The position numbers were made by a program, and so were the translations under genes. DNA of 64,000 nucleotides, from positions 186,001 to 250,000 of the forward strand of contig NZ_SPEY01000023.1 of the NCBI RefSeq assembly GCF_009360615.1, written 5' to 3'. Of the stretch, positions 1-9,047 are shown piece by piece (the stretch's first letter is position 1; every line of letters begins with the position of its first letter). This DNA comes from Comamonas sp. GTDB taxonomy: Bacteria; Pseudomonadota; Gammaproteobacteria; Burkholderiales; Burkholderiaceae_C. The notes under the pieces were generated by a model. That model did not search any database. It was not told the DNA's origin and saw nothing but the letters and a program-made list of their open reading frames with translations.

Positions 1-563
1 GACTCTCGATTCGCGCCTACGCGCGCCACCGTAGCGTGTCGCACGTGGCCGTGAAAAAGGCCATCGACACCGGGCGGATCACGCCGCTGTCTGACGGCAC
101 GATTGATCCGGACACGGCGGACGCCCAGTGGGCACAAAACACATTGCAGCCGCGCAGTGCTGCTGCGCCAGAGAAGGTCAGCACCGCGAAGGCGCGGCGC
201 GTGGTAGCGACGGAACAAGCAGTACCCCAGCGCGATGCTGTCGACGCCAGCACCGCGCCGATGTCGACGAGCGGCACCTCGCTGTTGCAGGCGCGCACCG
301 TCAACGAGGTGCTCAAGGCCAAGCTCAACAACCTGGAGCTGGCGCACCGCAAGAAGGAACTGGTGGATCGGGCGCAGGCCGTGGCACACGTTTTCAAGCT
401 CGCGCGCATTGAGCGTGATGCGTGGTTGAACTGGCCTGCGCGCGTCTCCGGCCAGATGGCATCCACGCTCGGCATCGACGCGCACCAGATGCACGTGGCG
501 CTCGAATCTGCCGTGCGCGAACACTTGATTGAGTTGGGCGAGTTGCGTCCGCGCGTGGATTGA
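1..563 (+). CDS. Terminase small subunit (DNA packaging), 5' end outside window
   Basis: Partial gene. The frame is open to the window edge and reads IRAYARHRSVSHVAVKKAID before the first in-window GTG at 36, so the true start lies upstream. The N-terminal helix-turn-helix-like segment (SHVAVKKAIDTGRI) is typical of Nu1-like small terminases, which bind the packaging site and recruit the large subunit. A helical middle (residues about 90-130 from the GTG) probably drives oligomerisation. The stop TGA overlaps the large-subunit ATG (TGATG), which suggests translational coupling. The assignment rests on the N-terminal motif and on its position directly upstream of terminase large subunit. Confidence 0.8.
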   Translation, partial: LSIRAYARHRSVSHVAVKKAIDTGRITPLSDGTIDPDTADAQWAQNTLQPRSAAAPEKVSTAKARRVVATEQAVPQRDAVDASTAPMSTSGTSLLQARTVNEVLKAKLNNLELAHRKKELVDRAQAVAHVFKLARIERDAWLNWPARVSGQMASTLGIDAHQMHVALESAVREHLIELGELRPRVD

Positions 564-2521
564 TGATGATGGACTACGAAGGTGCCCAGGAAATCGAACG
601 GGCGTGGCGCGATGGGCTCACTCCCGACCCGCTGCTCACGGTATCGGAATGGTCAGATCGCCACCGGATGCTCTCCAGCAAGGCGTCTGCCGAGCCGGGG
701 CGCTGGCGCACCAGCCGCACGCCGTACCTCAAGGCGATCATGGATTGCCTGTCGCCGACTTCTCCGGTCGAGCGGGTGGTGTTCATGAAGGCAGCGCAGC
801 TCGGTGCGACCGAGATGGGGTCGAACTGGATCGGCTACGTCATTCACCACGCGCCGGGGCCGATGATGGCTGTCTGGCCGACGGTGGAGATGGCCAAGCG
901 CAATTCCAAGCAGCGGATTGACCCGCTGATCGAGGAGTCGTCCGCCTTGGCCGAACTGATCGCCCCGGCGCGCTCGCGCGACTCGGGCAACACCATTCTG
1001 GCCAAGGAGTTCCGGGGCGGCGTGCTGGTGATGACCGGGGCGAACAGTGCAGTAGGCTTGCGCTCGATGCCGGTGCGCTACCTGTTCCTCGACGAGGTTG
1101 ACGGGTATCCGCTGGATGTCGAGGGTGAAGGCGATGCGATCTCGCTGGCCGAGGCGCGCACGCGCACCTTTTCCAGGCGCAAGATCTTCATCGTGTCGAC
1201 GCCAACGATCTCGGGGGCATCGGCCATCGAGCGTGAGTACGAGGCCAGCGATCAGCGCCGCTACTTCGTGCCGTGCCCGCACTGCAACCACCCGCAGTCG
1301 CTGCGCTTCGAGCAACTGCGCTGGGACAAGGGGCAACCGGAAACCGCTGCCTACATCTGCGAGGCCTGCGACACCGCGATTTCCGAGCACCACAAGACCT
1401 GGATGCTGGAGCGCGGCGAGTGGCAGGCGATGGCGCAGGGCAAGACGGCAGGCTTTCACTTGTCGTCCCTGTACAGCCCAGTGGGTTGGCGCTCCTGGCG
1501 TGATATCGCTGCTGCGTGGGAAGCCGCCGTCAACAAGGAGTCGGGATCGGCCGCCGCGATCAAGACCTTCAAGAACACCGAACTGGGCGAGACCTGGGTC
1601 GAGGAAGGTGAAGCACCTGACTGGCAACGGCTGGTCGAGCGCCGTGAGGAGTACCGCATCGGCAGCGTGCCGCAAGGCGGTCTGCTGCTGGTCGGCGGCG
1701 CGGACGTGCAGAAGGATCGCATCGAGGCCTCGGTCTGGGCCTTCGGGCGCGGCAAGGAATCGTGGCTGGTCGAGCACCGCGTGCTGATGGGCGACACCGC
1801 CCGCGACGCGGTGTGGAAAGCCTTGGCCGCGATGCTCGCCGAGCAGTGGACGCACGCCTCGGGCGCGGCGATGCCACTGGCGCGCTTCGCGCTGGACACC
1901 GGCTTTGCCACGCAGGAGGCCTATGCCTTCATGCGTGCCTGCCACGATCCGCGCGTGATGGCGGTCAAGGGCGTACAGCGCGGTGCCGCTCTGATCGGCA
2001 CGCCGACGGCCATCGATGTCTCGCAGGGCGGAAAGAAGCTGCGCCGGGGCATCAAGGTTTTCACGGTGGCGGTTGGGATCGCCAAGCTGGAGTTTTACAA
2101 CAACCTGCGCAAGAGCGCGGATGTGGGCGAGGACGGCTTGACCCCGGTGTTTCCGGCTGGGTTCGTCCATCTGCCCAAGATCGACGCCGAGTTCATCCAG
2201 CAACTGTGCGCCGAGCAACTGATCACCCGCCGCGACCGCAACGGATTCCCGGTGCGCGAGTGGCAAAAGATGCGCGAGCGCAATGAAGCGCTCGACTGCT
2301 ACGTCTACGCCCGCGCGGCCGCATCGGCGGCCGGACTGGATCGCTTCGAGGAACGCCACTGGCGGGAGTTGGAGCGGCAACTTGGGGTTGCGCCCCCACC
2401 GGATGAGCCACCGCCCATCCAAGACATCGAATTGAACGAGGCCACCCATAGCGGTGGCCTCGCTGTTTCTGGCAACCGCAATTCTGGTAGGCGGGTCATC
2501 AAGAGCCGCTGGCTCGGCTGA
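563..2521 (+). CDS. Terminase large subunit (lambda gpA family)
   Basis: ATPase/nuclease motor that cuts concatemeric phage DNA and packages it into the prohead. The product is about 652 aa, usual for the GpA family. A Walker A-like segment lies near residue 75 (MKAAQLGATE) and a Walker B near residue 175 (YLFLDEVD). A zinc-type pair CPHC...CEAC lies near residues 238-270. The C-terminal third, with GADVQKDRIE and ALDTGFAT, fits the RNase-H-like nuclease domain. Three ATGs follow each other at 563-571; the first overlaps the small-subunit stop. It is the first complete gene of the packaging/head module. Confidence 0.95.
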   Translation: MMMDYEGAQEIERAWRDGLTPDPLLTVSEWSDRHRMLSSKASAEPGRWRTSRTPYLKAIMDCLSPTSPVERVVFMKAAQLGATEMGSNWIGYVIHHAPGPMMAVWPTVEMAKRNSKQRIDPLIEESSALAELIAPARSRDSGNTILAKEFRGGVLVMTGANSAVGLRSMPVRYLFLDEVDGYPLDVEGEGDAISLAEARTRTFSRRKIFIVSTPTISGASAIEREYEASDQRRYFVPCPHCNHPQSLRFEQLRWDKGQPETAAYICEACDTAISEHHKTWMLERGEWQAMAQGKTAGFHLSSLYSPVGWRSWRDIAAAWEAAVNKESGSAAAIKTFKNTELGETWVEEGEAPDWQRLVERREEYRIGSVPQGGLLLVGGADVQKDRIEASVWAFGRGKESWLVEHRVLMGDTARDAVWKALAAMLAEQWTHASGAAMPLARFALDTGFATQEAYAFMRACHDPRVMAVKGVQRGAALIGTPTAIDVSQGGKKLRRGIKVFTVAVGIAKLEFYNNLRKSADVGEDGLTPVFPAGFVHLPKIDAEFIQQLCAEQLITRRDRNGFPVREWQKMRERNEALDCYVYARAAASAAGLDRFEERHWRELERQLGVAPPPDEPPPIQDIELNEATHSGGLAVSGNRNSGRRVIKSRWLG

Positions 2522-2543
2522 CTGACACGCCGATGAGGACACC

Positions 2544-2750
2544 GTGACTTACACCACCACCCAACTCGAAGCGCTCAAACGGGCTCTTGCCACCGGCGAG
2601 CGGCGTGTGAGCTTCGGCGACAAGACGGTCGAGTACCGCAGCGTCGAAGAGATCCAGGCCGCAATCCGCACGGTCGAGGCGGAGATCGCGCGCAACGCCG
2701 GTGCCAGCCCGAAGCGCCAGATCCGCATCACGACTGCGAAGGGCTTCTGA
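2544..2750 (+). CDS. Head-tail connector, gpW-like
   Basis: 68 aa protein of the gpW family, which plugs the portal after packaging and forms the site for tail attachment. The sequence is mostly helical, with the family pattern of an N-terminal helix (TTTQLEALKRALATGE), a short beta segment (VSFGDKTVEYRS) and a second helix (VEEIQAAIRTVEAEIA). It sits between the large terminase and the portal, as in lambda, and its stop overlaps the portal ATG by one base. Confidence 0.85.
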   Translation: MTYTTTQLEALKRALATGERRVSFGDKTVEYRSVEEIQAAIRTVEAEIARNAGASPKRQIRITTAKGF

Positions 2751-4261
2751 TGGCTTGGTACTCGAAAATTCGCAGCCTATTTGGTCAGCCGCCCGTTCAC
2801 GAGGCGGCCGGTCGTGGCCGTCGTTCACTGGCGTGGATGCCCGGCAACCCCGGCGCGGTCGCCGCGATGCTGGCGACCAGCAACGAACTGCGCGGCAAGA
2901 GCCGTGACCTCGTGCGCCGCAATGCGTGGGCGCAGGCCGGGATCGAAGCCTTCGTGGCCAATGCGGTCGGTACTGGCATCAAGCCGCAAAGTCTGTCCGG
3001 TGACGAGCGGTTCAAGGCCGAGGTGCAGGCGCTGTGGCGTGATTGGGTCGAGGAAGCCGACGCGGCCGGACAGACGGACTTCTACGGCCTGCAGGCGCTG
3101 GCCTGTCGGGCGATGCTCGAAGGGGGTGAATGCCTGATCCGGCTGCGGCCACGGCGCCCGGAGGATGGCCTGTCGGTGCCCCTGCAGCTTCAACTCCTGG
3201 AGCCGGAGCACCTGCCCATCAACCTGAACACCGATCTGCCGTCGGGCAACGTCGTGCGCTCCGGCATCGAGTTCGACAACCTTGGACGGCGCGTGGCCTA
3301 CCACCTGTACCGCTCGCACCCTGAGGACGGGCGATTGGCTCCGATGTCGGGTCAGGGCGGGATGGACACGGTGCGCATCGAGGCCAAGGAGATCATTCAC
3401 CTGTTCCGCGTGCTGCGCCCAGGCCAGATCCGGGGCGAGCCGTGGCTGTCGCGGGCGCTGGTCAAGCTCAACGAGCTCGACCAGTACGACGACGCCGAGC
3501 TGGTGCGCAAGAAGACCGCAGCGATGTTCGCGGGCTTCGTCACGCGCGCCAACCCGGAGGACAACTTGATGGGCGAAGGCGCAGCGGACGCCGACGGGAT
3601 TGCGCTTGCCGGACTGGAGCCGGGCACGTTGCAGATCCTGGAGCCGGGCGAGGACATCAAGTTCTCCGATCCGGCTGACGTTGGCGGTTCGTACTCCGAA
3701 TTCCTGCGCACCCAGTTCCGCGCGGTTGCCGCCGCCATTGGTATCACCTACGAGCAGTTGACCGGCGATCTGACCGGCGTGAACTACTCGTCCATTCGCG
3801 CCGGGATGCTGGAGTTCCGGCGTCGCTGCGAGATGGTGCAGCACGGGGTGCTGGTGCATCAGATGTGCCGTCCGGTGTGGGCAGCCTGGATGAAGCAGGC
3901 GGTGCTTGCCGGTGCAATCGACGCCCCCGGGTTCGCGCGTGGCGGGTCAGCCCGTCGTCGTCAGTACCTCGCGGTGAAGTGGATTCCCCAGGGCTGGCAG
4001 TGGGTCGATCCCGAGAAGGAATTCAAGGCGATGTTGCTGGCGATCCGCGCAGGCTTGATGTCTCGCTCGGAAGCCATCTCAGCCAACGGCTACGACGCTG
4101 AAGACGTCGACCGGGAGATCGCTGCCGACAACCAGCGCGCCGACGACCTCGGACTGATCTTCGACTCCGACCCTCGCTACACGTCGAAGGACGGCGGCAG
4201 TGCGGAACCCAACCGCAATACCGCCGACGCCGACGCATCCGGCACCAATTCGACTGCCTGA
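2750..4261 (+). CDS. Portal protein, lambda family
   Basis: 503 aa, the usual length of lambda gpB-type portals, which form the dodecameric channel for DNA entry at one capsid vertex. Recognisable family stretches include LVRRNAWAQAGIEAFVANAV near the N-terminus, ECLIRLRPR, and the C-terminal helical region with LTGDLTGVNYSSIRAGMLEF. It lies between the connector gene and the prohead protease in the canonical siphophage order. Confidence 0.93.
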   Translation: MAWYSKIRSLFGQPPVHEAAGRGRRSLAWMPGNPGAVAAMLATSNELRGKSRDLVRRNAWAQAGIEAFVANAVGTGIKPQSLSGDERFKAEVQALWRDWVEEADAAGQTDFYGLQALACRAMLEGGECLIRLRPRRPEDGLSVPLQLQLLEPEHLPINLNTDLPSGNVVRSGIEFDNLGRRVAYHLYRSHPEDGRLAPMSGQGGMDTVRIEAKEIIHLFRVLRPGQIRGEPWLSRALVKLNELDQYDDAELVRKKTAAMFAGFVTRANPEDNLMGEGAADADGIALAGLEPGTLQILEPGEDIKFSDPADVGGSYSEFLRTQFRAVAAAIGITYEQLTGDLTGVNYSSIRAGMLEFRRRCEMVQHGVLVHQMCRPVWAAWMKQAVLAGAIDAPGFARGGSARRRQYLAVKWIPQGWQWVDPEKEFKAMLLAIRAGLMSRSEAISANGYDAEDVDREIAADNQRADDLGLIFDSDPRYTSKDGGSAEPNRNTADADASGTNSTA

Positions 4262-4271
4262 AGGACTTCCC

Positions 4272-5510
4272 ATGACCTTGCTGCCGCATCTGGCGGCGCG
4301 CCTCTTTGGCGTGCCGCTGGCCATCCATCGCCCAAAACTTGACGTGATCCTGTCCGTGCTTGGCCCCCGGGTCGGCATTGCCGATCTGGCCGCAGCCCCT
4401 GGCTATACGCAGCCCCAACGTGACAACAGCGCCGCATCCGGATCGCCGCACGGCGTGGCCGTCATCCCGATCCACGGCACGCTGGTGCGCCGCACCGTGG
4501 GGCTGGAGGCCGAGTCGGGGCTGACCAGTTACGCGGGGCTCGCCGCGCAACTGGACGCCGCTATCGGCAATCCGGAGGTGTCGGCCATCCTGCTCGACAT
4601 CGATTCGCCGGGTGGCGAGTCGGGTGGCGTGTTCGATCTGGCCGACCGCATCCGCGCGGCGAGCCAGATCAAGCCAGTCTGGGCCGTGGCCAATGACATG
4701 GCCTTCTCGGCTGCCTACGCGCTGGCGTCCGCCGCCAGTCGGGTATTCGTCTCCCGCACCGGCGGTGTCGGCTCGATTGGCGTCATTGCGATGCACGTCG
4801 ATCAGTCTGAGAAGGACGCGCAGGACGGCGTTCACTACACCGCCGTGTTCGCTGGCGACCGCAAAAACGATCTCAACCCACACGCGCCGATCTCCAGCGA
4901 AGCCCACGCATTCCTGAAAGCCGAGGTCAATCGCATCTACGGCCTGTTCGTCGAGACCGTGGCCCGTCACCGGAGCATCGAGGCATCTGCCGTGCGGGAC
5001 ACCGAAGCCGGACTGTTCTTTGGGCAGGCCGCCGTCGCCATGGGCCTGGCCGATGCCGTCGGCACCTTCGACGACGCGTTGGCGCAACTGCTCGCATCGC
5101 TTTCCCCCAACCCGACTCCGGTGGCCGTGGCCGCGCGGGCGGGCTTTCTCAGCAACCACCCCAAGGAGTCATTGATGAATGATCGAACCGACCCCGCTGC
5201 TCTTGATCGGCCTCTTGCTGATCCTGCTGGCAGCCCTGCTCAACCGCCCGCCGCCACGCTGAGCGTGGCCGACGCCGTCGAGATCGCGCAGACCTGCACG
5301 CTGGCCGGGCGAACCGACCTGATTGCGGGCTTCCTCGAAGCTCAGTCCTCGCCCTCCAAGGTGCGCAGCCAACTGCTTGCGGCGCAGGCCGAAGCCAGTC
5401 CCGAAATCACCAGCCGCATCGCCCCCGACGCCGCGCGCCCTGTGGCCAGCAATCCGCTGATCGACGCCGCCAAGCAGATCGCAGCGCAATCCACCAATAA
5501 GGAGATCTGA
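4272..5510 (+). CDS. Head maturation protease (S49/ClpP-like, gpC) with C-terminal scaffold region
   Basis: 412 aa from the ATG at 4272; the frame is open further upstream but overlaps the portal. Residues about 50-290 are an SppA/S49 serine protease fold: DIDSPGGESGG, then AFSAAYALAS carrying the likely nucleophile Ser, then a Gly-rich strand GGVGSIGVIAMH. It cuts scaffold and portal during capsid maturation. The last 111 residues are a separate Ala/Gln-rich helical segment that matches where lambda keeps the scaffold Nu3 inside gene C. A second start with its own ribosome-binding site lies there (next entry). Confidence 0.9.
   Translation: MTLLPHLAARLFGVPLAIHRPKLDVILSVLGPRVGIADLAAAPGYTQPQRDNSAASGSPHGVAVIPIHGTLVRRTVGLEAESGLTSYAGLAAQLDAAIGNPEVSAILLDIDSPGGESGGVFDLADRIRAASQIKPVWAVANDMAFSAAYALASAASRVFVSRTGGVGSIGVIAMHVDQSEKDAQDGVHYTAVFAGDRKNDLNPHAPISSEAHAFLKAEVNRIYGLFVETVARHRSIEASAVRDTEAGLFFGQAAVAMGLADAVGTFDDALAQLLASLSPNPTPVAVAARAGFLSNHPKESLMNDRTDPAALDRPLADPAGSPAQPPAATLSVADAVEIAQTCTLAGRTDLIAGFLEAQSSPSKVRSQLLAAQAEASPEITSRIAPDAARPVASNPLIDAAKQIAAQSTNKEI
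5175..5510 (+). CDS. Nested in-frame scaffold protein (Nu3-like arrangement)
   Basis: An ATG at 5175 is in frame with the protease gene (codon 302) and is preceded by AAGGAG at 5163-5168, a strong Shine-Dalgarno with 6-nt spacing. It would give a separate 111 aa protein, MNDRTDPAALDRPL... onward, helical and acidic with no protease residues. In lambda, Nu3 scaffold is made from such an internal start within gene C. The internal RBS is seen directly; the function is inferred from position and analogy. Confidence 0.65.
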   Translation: MNDRTDPAALDRPLADPAGSPAQPPAATLSVADAVEIAQTCTLAGRTDLIAGFLEAQSSPSKVRSQLLAAQAEASPEITSRIAPDAARPVASNPLIDAAKQIAAQSTNKEI

Positions 5511-5511
5511 G

Positions 5512-5889
5512 ATGCCCGCTCTAGCCGAACCTCTGAACCTGGGCGACCTGCTCAAGTACGAAGCCCCAAACCTTTACTCGCGCGACCGCGTCACGGTCGC
5601 TTCAGGTCAAAACCTGCCGCTGGGCACGGTGGTCGGCATCGTCACCGCAACGGCCAAGTTCAAACAACTTGATCCGTCCGCAGAAGACGGCACGCAGGTC
5701 GCCGCTGGCGTGCTGCTACAGGCCTGCGACGCCGCGTTGATCGACCGTGACGACGGCCTCGTCGTCACGCGCCACGCCATCGTCGCCCACCACGCGCTCG
5801 CGTGGCCCGACGCCATCACCACCGCCGAAAAACTCGCTGCCCTCGCGCAACTGAAGGCGCTGGGCGTGCTCGTCCGTCAAGGAGCCTGA
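5512..5889 (+). CDS. Head decoration protein (gpD-like)
   Basis: 125 aa protein of the lambda gpD/SHP family, trimers of which clamp the expanded capsid lattice. Recognisable parts are the N-terminal arm (LGDLLKYEAPNLYSRD), the strand LPLGTVVGIVTATAKFK, and the C-terminal VAHHALAWPD...LKALGVLVRQGA. It sits one base after the protease stop and directly upstream of the major capsid gene, as in lambda-type heads. Confidence 0.9.
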   Translation: MPALAEPLNLGDLLKYEAPNLYSRDRVTVASGQNLPLGTVVGIVTATAKFKQLDPSAEDGTQVAAGVLLQACDAALIDRDDGLVVTRHAIVAHHALAWPDAITTAEKLAALAQLKALGVLVRQGA

Positions 5890-5891
5890 TC

Positions 5892-6905
5892 ATGAACAAC
5901 CCCTTCAGCAATCCTGCATTCTCGATGGCAGCGCTCACCGCCGCCATCAACATCCTGCCCAACCGCTATGGGCGACTGGAAGAACTGAACCTGATGCCGC
6001 CCAAGCCCGTGCGTCAGCGCCAGATCATCGTGGAGGAGATGAACGGCGTGCTCAACCTGCTGCCTACGCTGCCACCGGGTTCACCCGGCACGGTTGGCGT
6101 ACGCGGCAAGCGCAAGCTGCGCTCCTTCGTGGTACCACACATCCCACACGACGACGTGGTGCTGCCGGAAGAAGTGCAAGGTCTGCGTGCCTTCGGTTCA
6201 GAAACGGAAACCGAATCCATCGCCAACGTCGTCGCCCGGCACTTGGAGACCATGCGCAACAAGCACGCCATCACGCTGGAGCACCTGCGTATTGGGGCGC
6301 TCAAGGGTGTGATCCTCGACGCCGATGGGTCGGAGCTGGTCGATTTGTTCGATGCCTTCGAGATCGATCAGACCGTTGTCGAGTTTCCGTTTTCCAACGA
6401 CAAAGGTGACGTCAAAGGCGCCTGCATCGCTACGGCAGCAGCGATCGAAGAAGGTCTCAGCGGCGAATTTTCGACTGGTGTTCATGTGCTGTGCTCGCAG
6501 GAATTCTTTGCGGCACTGATTGCCCACCCAACGGTAAAAACGGCCTATACCAATTGGCAAAACGGTGCCATCTTGATCAACGATGTGCGCAAGGGCTTCA
6601 CCTATGGCGGCATTACCTTCGAGGAGTACCGAGGGAAAGCTGTAGCGAGAATCGGCGAGAACGTTGTCGTGCGCCGCTTCATCGAGGCAGGCGAGGCCCA
6701 CGCCTTCCCGACCGGCACCATCGACACCTTCGGCACTTACTTTGCACCAGCCGACTTCAACGAGACGGTGAATACGCTCGGCCTGTCGCTGTACGCCAAG
6801 CAGGAGCCGCGCAAGTTTGACCGGGGCACCGACCTGCACACGCAGTCCAACCCGCTGCCGATGTGCCATCGCCCTGGTGTGCTCGTGAAGCTGGTGGCTG
6901 CATGA
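5892..6905 (+). CDS. Major capsid protein (lambda gpE family)
   Basis: 337 aa HK97-fold shell protein from the ATG at 5892, right after the decoration gene. Family hallmarks include the N-terminal ALTAAINILPNRYGRLEELN, the E-loop region with VEEMNGVLNLLPTLPPGSPG, and the C-terminal GTIDTFGTYFAPADFNETVN followed by LPMCHRPGVLVKL. The frame is open upstream into the decoration gene, but only the 5892 start fits family length. Confidence 0.95.
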   Translation: MNNPFSNPAFSMAALTAAINILPNRYGRLEELNLMPPKPVRQRQIIVEEMNGVLNLLPTLPPGSPGTVGVRGKRKLRSFVVPHIPHDDVVLPEEVQGLRAFGSETETESIANVVARHLETMRNKHAITLEHLRIGALKGVILDADGSELVDLFDAFEIDQTVVEFPFSNDKGDVKGACIATAAAIEEGLSGEFSTGVHVLCSQEFFAALIAHPTVKTAYTNWQNGAILINDVRKGFTYGGITFEEYRGKAVARIGENVVVRRFIEAGEAHAFPTGTIDTFGTYFAPADFNETVNTLGLSLYAKQEPRKFDRGTDLHTQSNPLPMCHRPGVLVKLVAA

Positions 6906-7207
6906 TGGGTCTCGTCGAGCAGGTTTATGCCGCCGCTTTGAGCGCTGGTCTTCTGCGTGACTGCAGGTGGCATCCAGCCGATGGCTCGCCGTCGCAGACA
7001 CACGCGGTCGGCTTCACTGCGCCGGACGACACCGTGTTCGACGGGCTGGCTTCGTCCACCGATTACCAGATGTCCTATCCGGCTTCGGTCCTCAAAGGTC
7101 TGGGGCCGCGCGAGGCGGTCGAGATCGATGGCGTGATCTATCAGGTGCGTAGCACCCGGGCCGTGGGCGACGGCTCGGAGATGCGCGCACAGCTCACCCG
7201 GGTGTAG
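6905..7207 (+). CDS. Head-tail joining protein (gpFII/Gifsy-2 type)
   Basis: 100 aa; the ATG overlaps the capsid stop (TGATG). The protein is beta-rich, with YQMSYPASVLKGLGPREAVE and DGVIYQVRSTRAVGDGSEM matching the small neck proteins that join completed heads to tails. The function is inferred from position between capsid and tail terminator and from the beta-barrel pattern. Confidence 0.75.
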   Translation: MGLVEQVYAAALSAGLLRDCRWHPADGSPSQTHAVGFTAPDDTVFDGLASSTDYQMSYPASVLKGLGPREAVEIDGVIYQVRSTRAVGDGSEMRAQLTRV

Positions 7208-7211
7208 TGCC

Positions 7212-7658
7212 GTGTCCACCAACTCAATCCGCGAACAGATCCTGCTCGCGGTGATGGCGGTCGTCCGCACGCCTGTGGAATCGCTCGGGGCCACGCTGCA
7301 CCGCTCGCCCACGGTGGCCATCAGCCGGGAGCAGTGCCCGGCGCTGGTGGTGTTTCCCGAGTCCGAATCCATCACCGAACGCGCCAACGACCGCGTCACG
7401 CGCGAGCTCACGGTGCGCCTGGTCGCGCTGGCCCGCGCGGTGCCTCCCGCCATTCCGGAAACCGAAGCCGACCGGCTGCTGACCGCCGCCCACGCCGCGC
7501 TGCTTGCCGACCGGAATCTGGGCGGCCTTGCCTTAGGGCTGCGCGAGCAGGACTGCGAGTGGGACGTCGAGGACGCCGATGCAGTGGCCGCCACGATCCC
7601 CGCGCGCTACGCCATCACCTACCGGACGCTCGACACCGACCTTTCAGCCAAAGGATGA
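7212..7658 (+). CDS. Tail terminator / minor tail protein (gpU/gpZ-like)
   Basis: 148 aa with a GTG start at 7212, a few bases after the preceding stop. The pattern REQILLAVMAVVRTPV (helix), followed by alternating strands and a helix rich in Ala (ETEADRLLTAAHAALLAD), then YAITYRTLD at the end, fits the tail-completion proteins that cap the tail tube and stop its growth. Its place between the joining protein and the tube protein supports this. Confidence 0.65.
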   Translation: MSTNSIREQILLAVMAVVRTPVESLGATLHRSPTVAISREQCPALVVFPESESITERANDRVTRELTVRLVALARAVPPAIPETEADRLLTAAHAALLADRNLGGLALGLREQDCEWDVEDADAVAATIPARYAITYRTLDTDLSAKG

Positions 7659-7663
7659 CCCCC

Positions 7664-7891
7664 ATGACTTCCATCGTTCTGACCCAACCGCACACCCACG
7701 CGGGCCAAGCCCACAAGGCGGGCGAACGGCTCGATGTGGATGGCAGCACTGCCGACTGGCTCATCGCCAACGGCATCGCCCGCCACGACCGCCAGCGCTT
7801 ACCCGAGCCCGAGCCCCAGCCGCAAGGCGACGGCACACCCATTGAGCCCATCCGACCCATCACCACTCAACGCAAGGAATCCAAATCATGA
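7664..7891 (+). CDS. Small tail-module protein
   Basis: 75 aa from the ATG at 7664 (an alternative ATG at 7655 overlaps the preceding stop). The N-terminal half is a small beta domain (IVLTQPHTHAGQAHKAGERL, then DWLIANGIA), similar to short accessory proteins found next to tail tube genes in related phages. The C-terminal half is a Pro/Gln-rich tail (EPEPQPQGDGTPIEPIRPI), probably disordered. The gene overlaps the tube gene by 4 bases. No function can be assigned. Confidence 0.6.
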   Translation: MTSIVLTQPHTHAGQAHKAGERLDVDGSTADWLIANGIARHDRQRLPEPEPQPQGDGTPIEPIRPITTQRKESKS

Positions 7892-8640
7892 GCACCTACG
7901 CCAGTTTTCAGGGCCGCGTCTTCCTCGGCAAGCGCGATATCGACGGCCTTCCCATCGAAGTGCGCTCGCCCGGCAACGTCGCCGAACTCAAGCTCTCGCT
8001 CAAGACCGACGTGCTGGAGCACTACGAGAGCCAGACCGGCCAGCGCTCGCTCGACCACCGGATGGTCAAGCAGAAGTCGGCCACCGTGAACCTCACCATC
8101 GAGGAGTTCACCAAGGAAAACCTCGCCCTGGCGCTGTACGGCAACCACATCACCGGCAGCACCGGCTCGGTGACTGCTGAAACCATCGGTGGCGAGGCTC
8201 CGGTGGTTGGCGACCGCTACTTCTTCGCGCACCCCAAGGTGTCGGCGGTCGTGGTCACCGATTCGGCAGGTACGCCCGCGACACTGATCGCAGGCACCCA
8301 CTACACGGTGGACACCGACTTCGGTGCCCTCCAGTTTCTGGAGATCACCGGCTTCACCGCGCCTTTCAAGGCCGCTTACACCTACGGCGTGACCACCGAA
8401 ATTGGCATCTTCACGCAGTCGGTACCGGAGCGGTATCTGCGACTGGAAGGTATCAATACCGCGCAGGGCAACGCCAAGGTGCTGGTCGAGCTGTACCGCG
8501 TGGCCTTCGATCCGCTCAAGGAGATCTCTTTCATCTCGGACGAGTACAACAAGTTCGAACTGGAAGGCTCGCTCCTGGCGGACACCACCAAGCCCTATGA
8601 CGCGGTGCTGGGCCAGTTCGGCCGCATCGTCCAACTGTGA
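7888..8640 (+). CDS. Major tail tube protein
   Basis: 250 aa, start overlapping the previous stop (ATGA). The N-terminal segment (STYASFQGRVFLGKRD) and repeated beta strands (LKTDVLEHYESQTGQRSLD, SATVNLTIEEFTKENLALAL) are characteristic of siphophage tail tube proteins that stack as hexameric rings. A second beta-rich half from about residue 85 (PVVGDRYFFAHPKVSAVVV onward) looks like an inserted Ig-like or decoration domain. It sits directly upstream of the chaperone genes, as expected. Confidence 0.85.
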   Translation: MSTYASFQGRVFLGKRDIDGLPIEVRSPGNVAELKLSLKTDVLEHYESQTGQRSLDHRMVKQKSATVNLTIEEFTKENLALALYGNHITGSTGSVTAETIGGEAPVVGDRYFFAHPKVSAVVVTDSAGTPATLIAGTHYTVDTDFGALQFLEITGFTAPFKAAYTYGVTTEIGIFTQSVPERYLRLEGINTAQGNAKVLVELYRVAFDPLKEISFISDEYNKFELEGSLLADTTKPYDAVLGQFGRIVQL

Positions 8641-8648
8641 GGGCTGCC

Positions 8649-9047
8649 ATGAGCGATCTGGACAAACTCGTTCCGCAAGCCGTCGAGATCTCCCTGGCGG
8701 GCGACGTCGTTGCCATCAAGCCGCTGAAGATCGGTCAGATGCCCGCCTTTCTGCGGGCCATCACCCCGGTGATGCAGCAGCTCGGTGGCAATGGCATTGA
8801 CTGGCTGGCATTGTTCGGCGAACACGGCGACGACTTGCTGACAGCGGTATCGATTGCCATCGGCAAACCGCGCGCGTGGGTCGATGCACTCGATGCCGAC
8901 GAAGCGATCCTCGTGGCTGCCAAGGTGATCGAGGTCAATGCCGATTTTTTTACCCGGACCGTGATGCCGCGTCTGAACGAGCAAATGGGCGGCCTGTTCG
9001 AGCAGGCGAGCACGGCGACGGCTGGTTTGACACCGTCCAGCACCTGA
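8649..9047 (+). CDS. Tail assembly chaperone, gpG-like
   Basis: 132 aa from the ATG at 8649. It holds the family segment ISLAGDVVAIKPLKIGQMPA followed by helices (AVSIAIGKPRAWVDALDADE) seen in the short chaperone that coats the tape measure during tail assembly. It lies between tube and tape measure genes. A slippery run of seven T within the gene (8945-8951) would allow a longer product (next entry). Confidence 0.75.
   Translation: MSDLDKLVPQAVEISLAGDVVAIKPLKIGQMPAFLRAITPVMQQLGGNGIDWLALFGEHGDDLLTAVSIAIGKPRAWVDALDADEAILVAAKVIEVNADFFTRTVMPRLNEQMGGLFEQASTATAGLTPSST

Noticed and set aside
653-2542. Long open frame (629 codons) antisense to the terminase gene
   Set aside because: GC-rich third-position shadow of a well-supported gene; no RBS and no recognisable domain.
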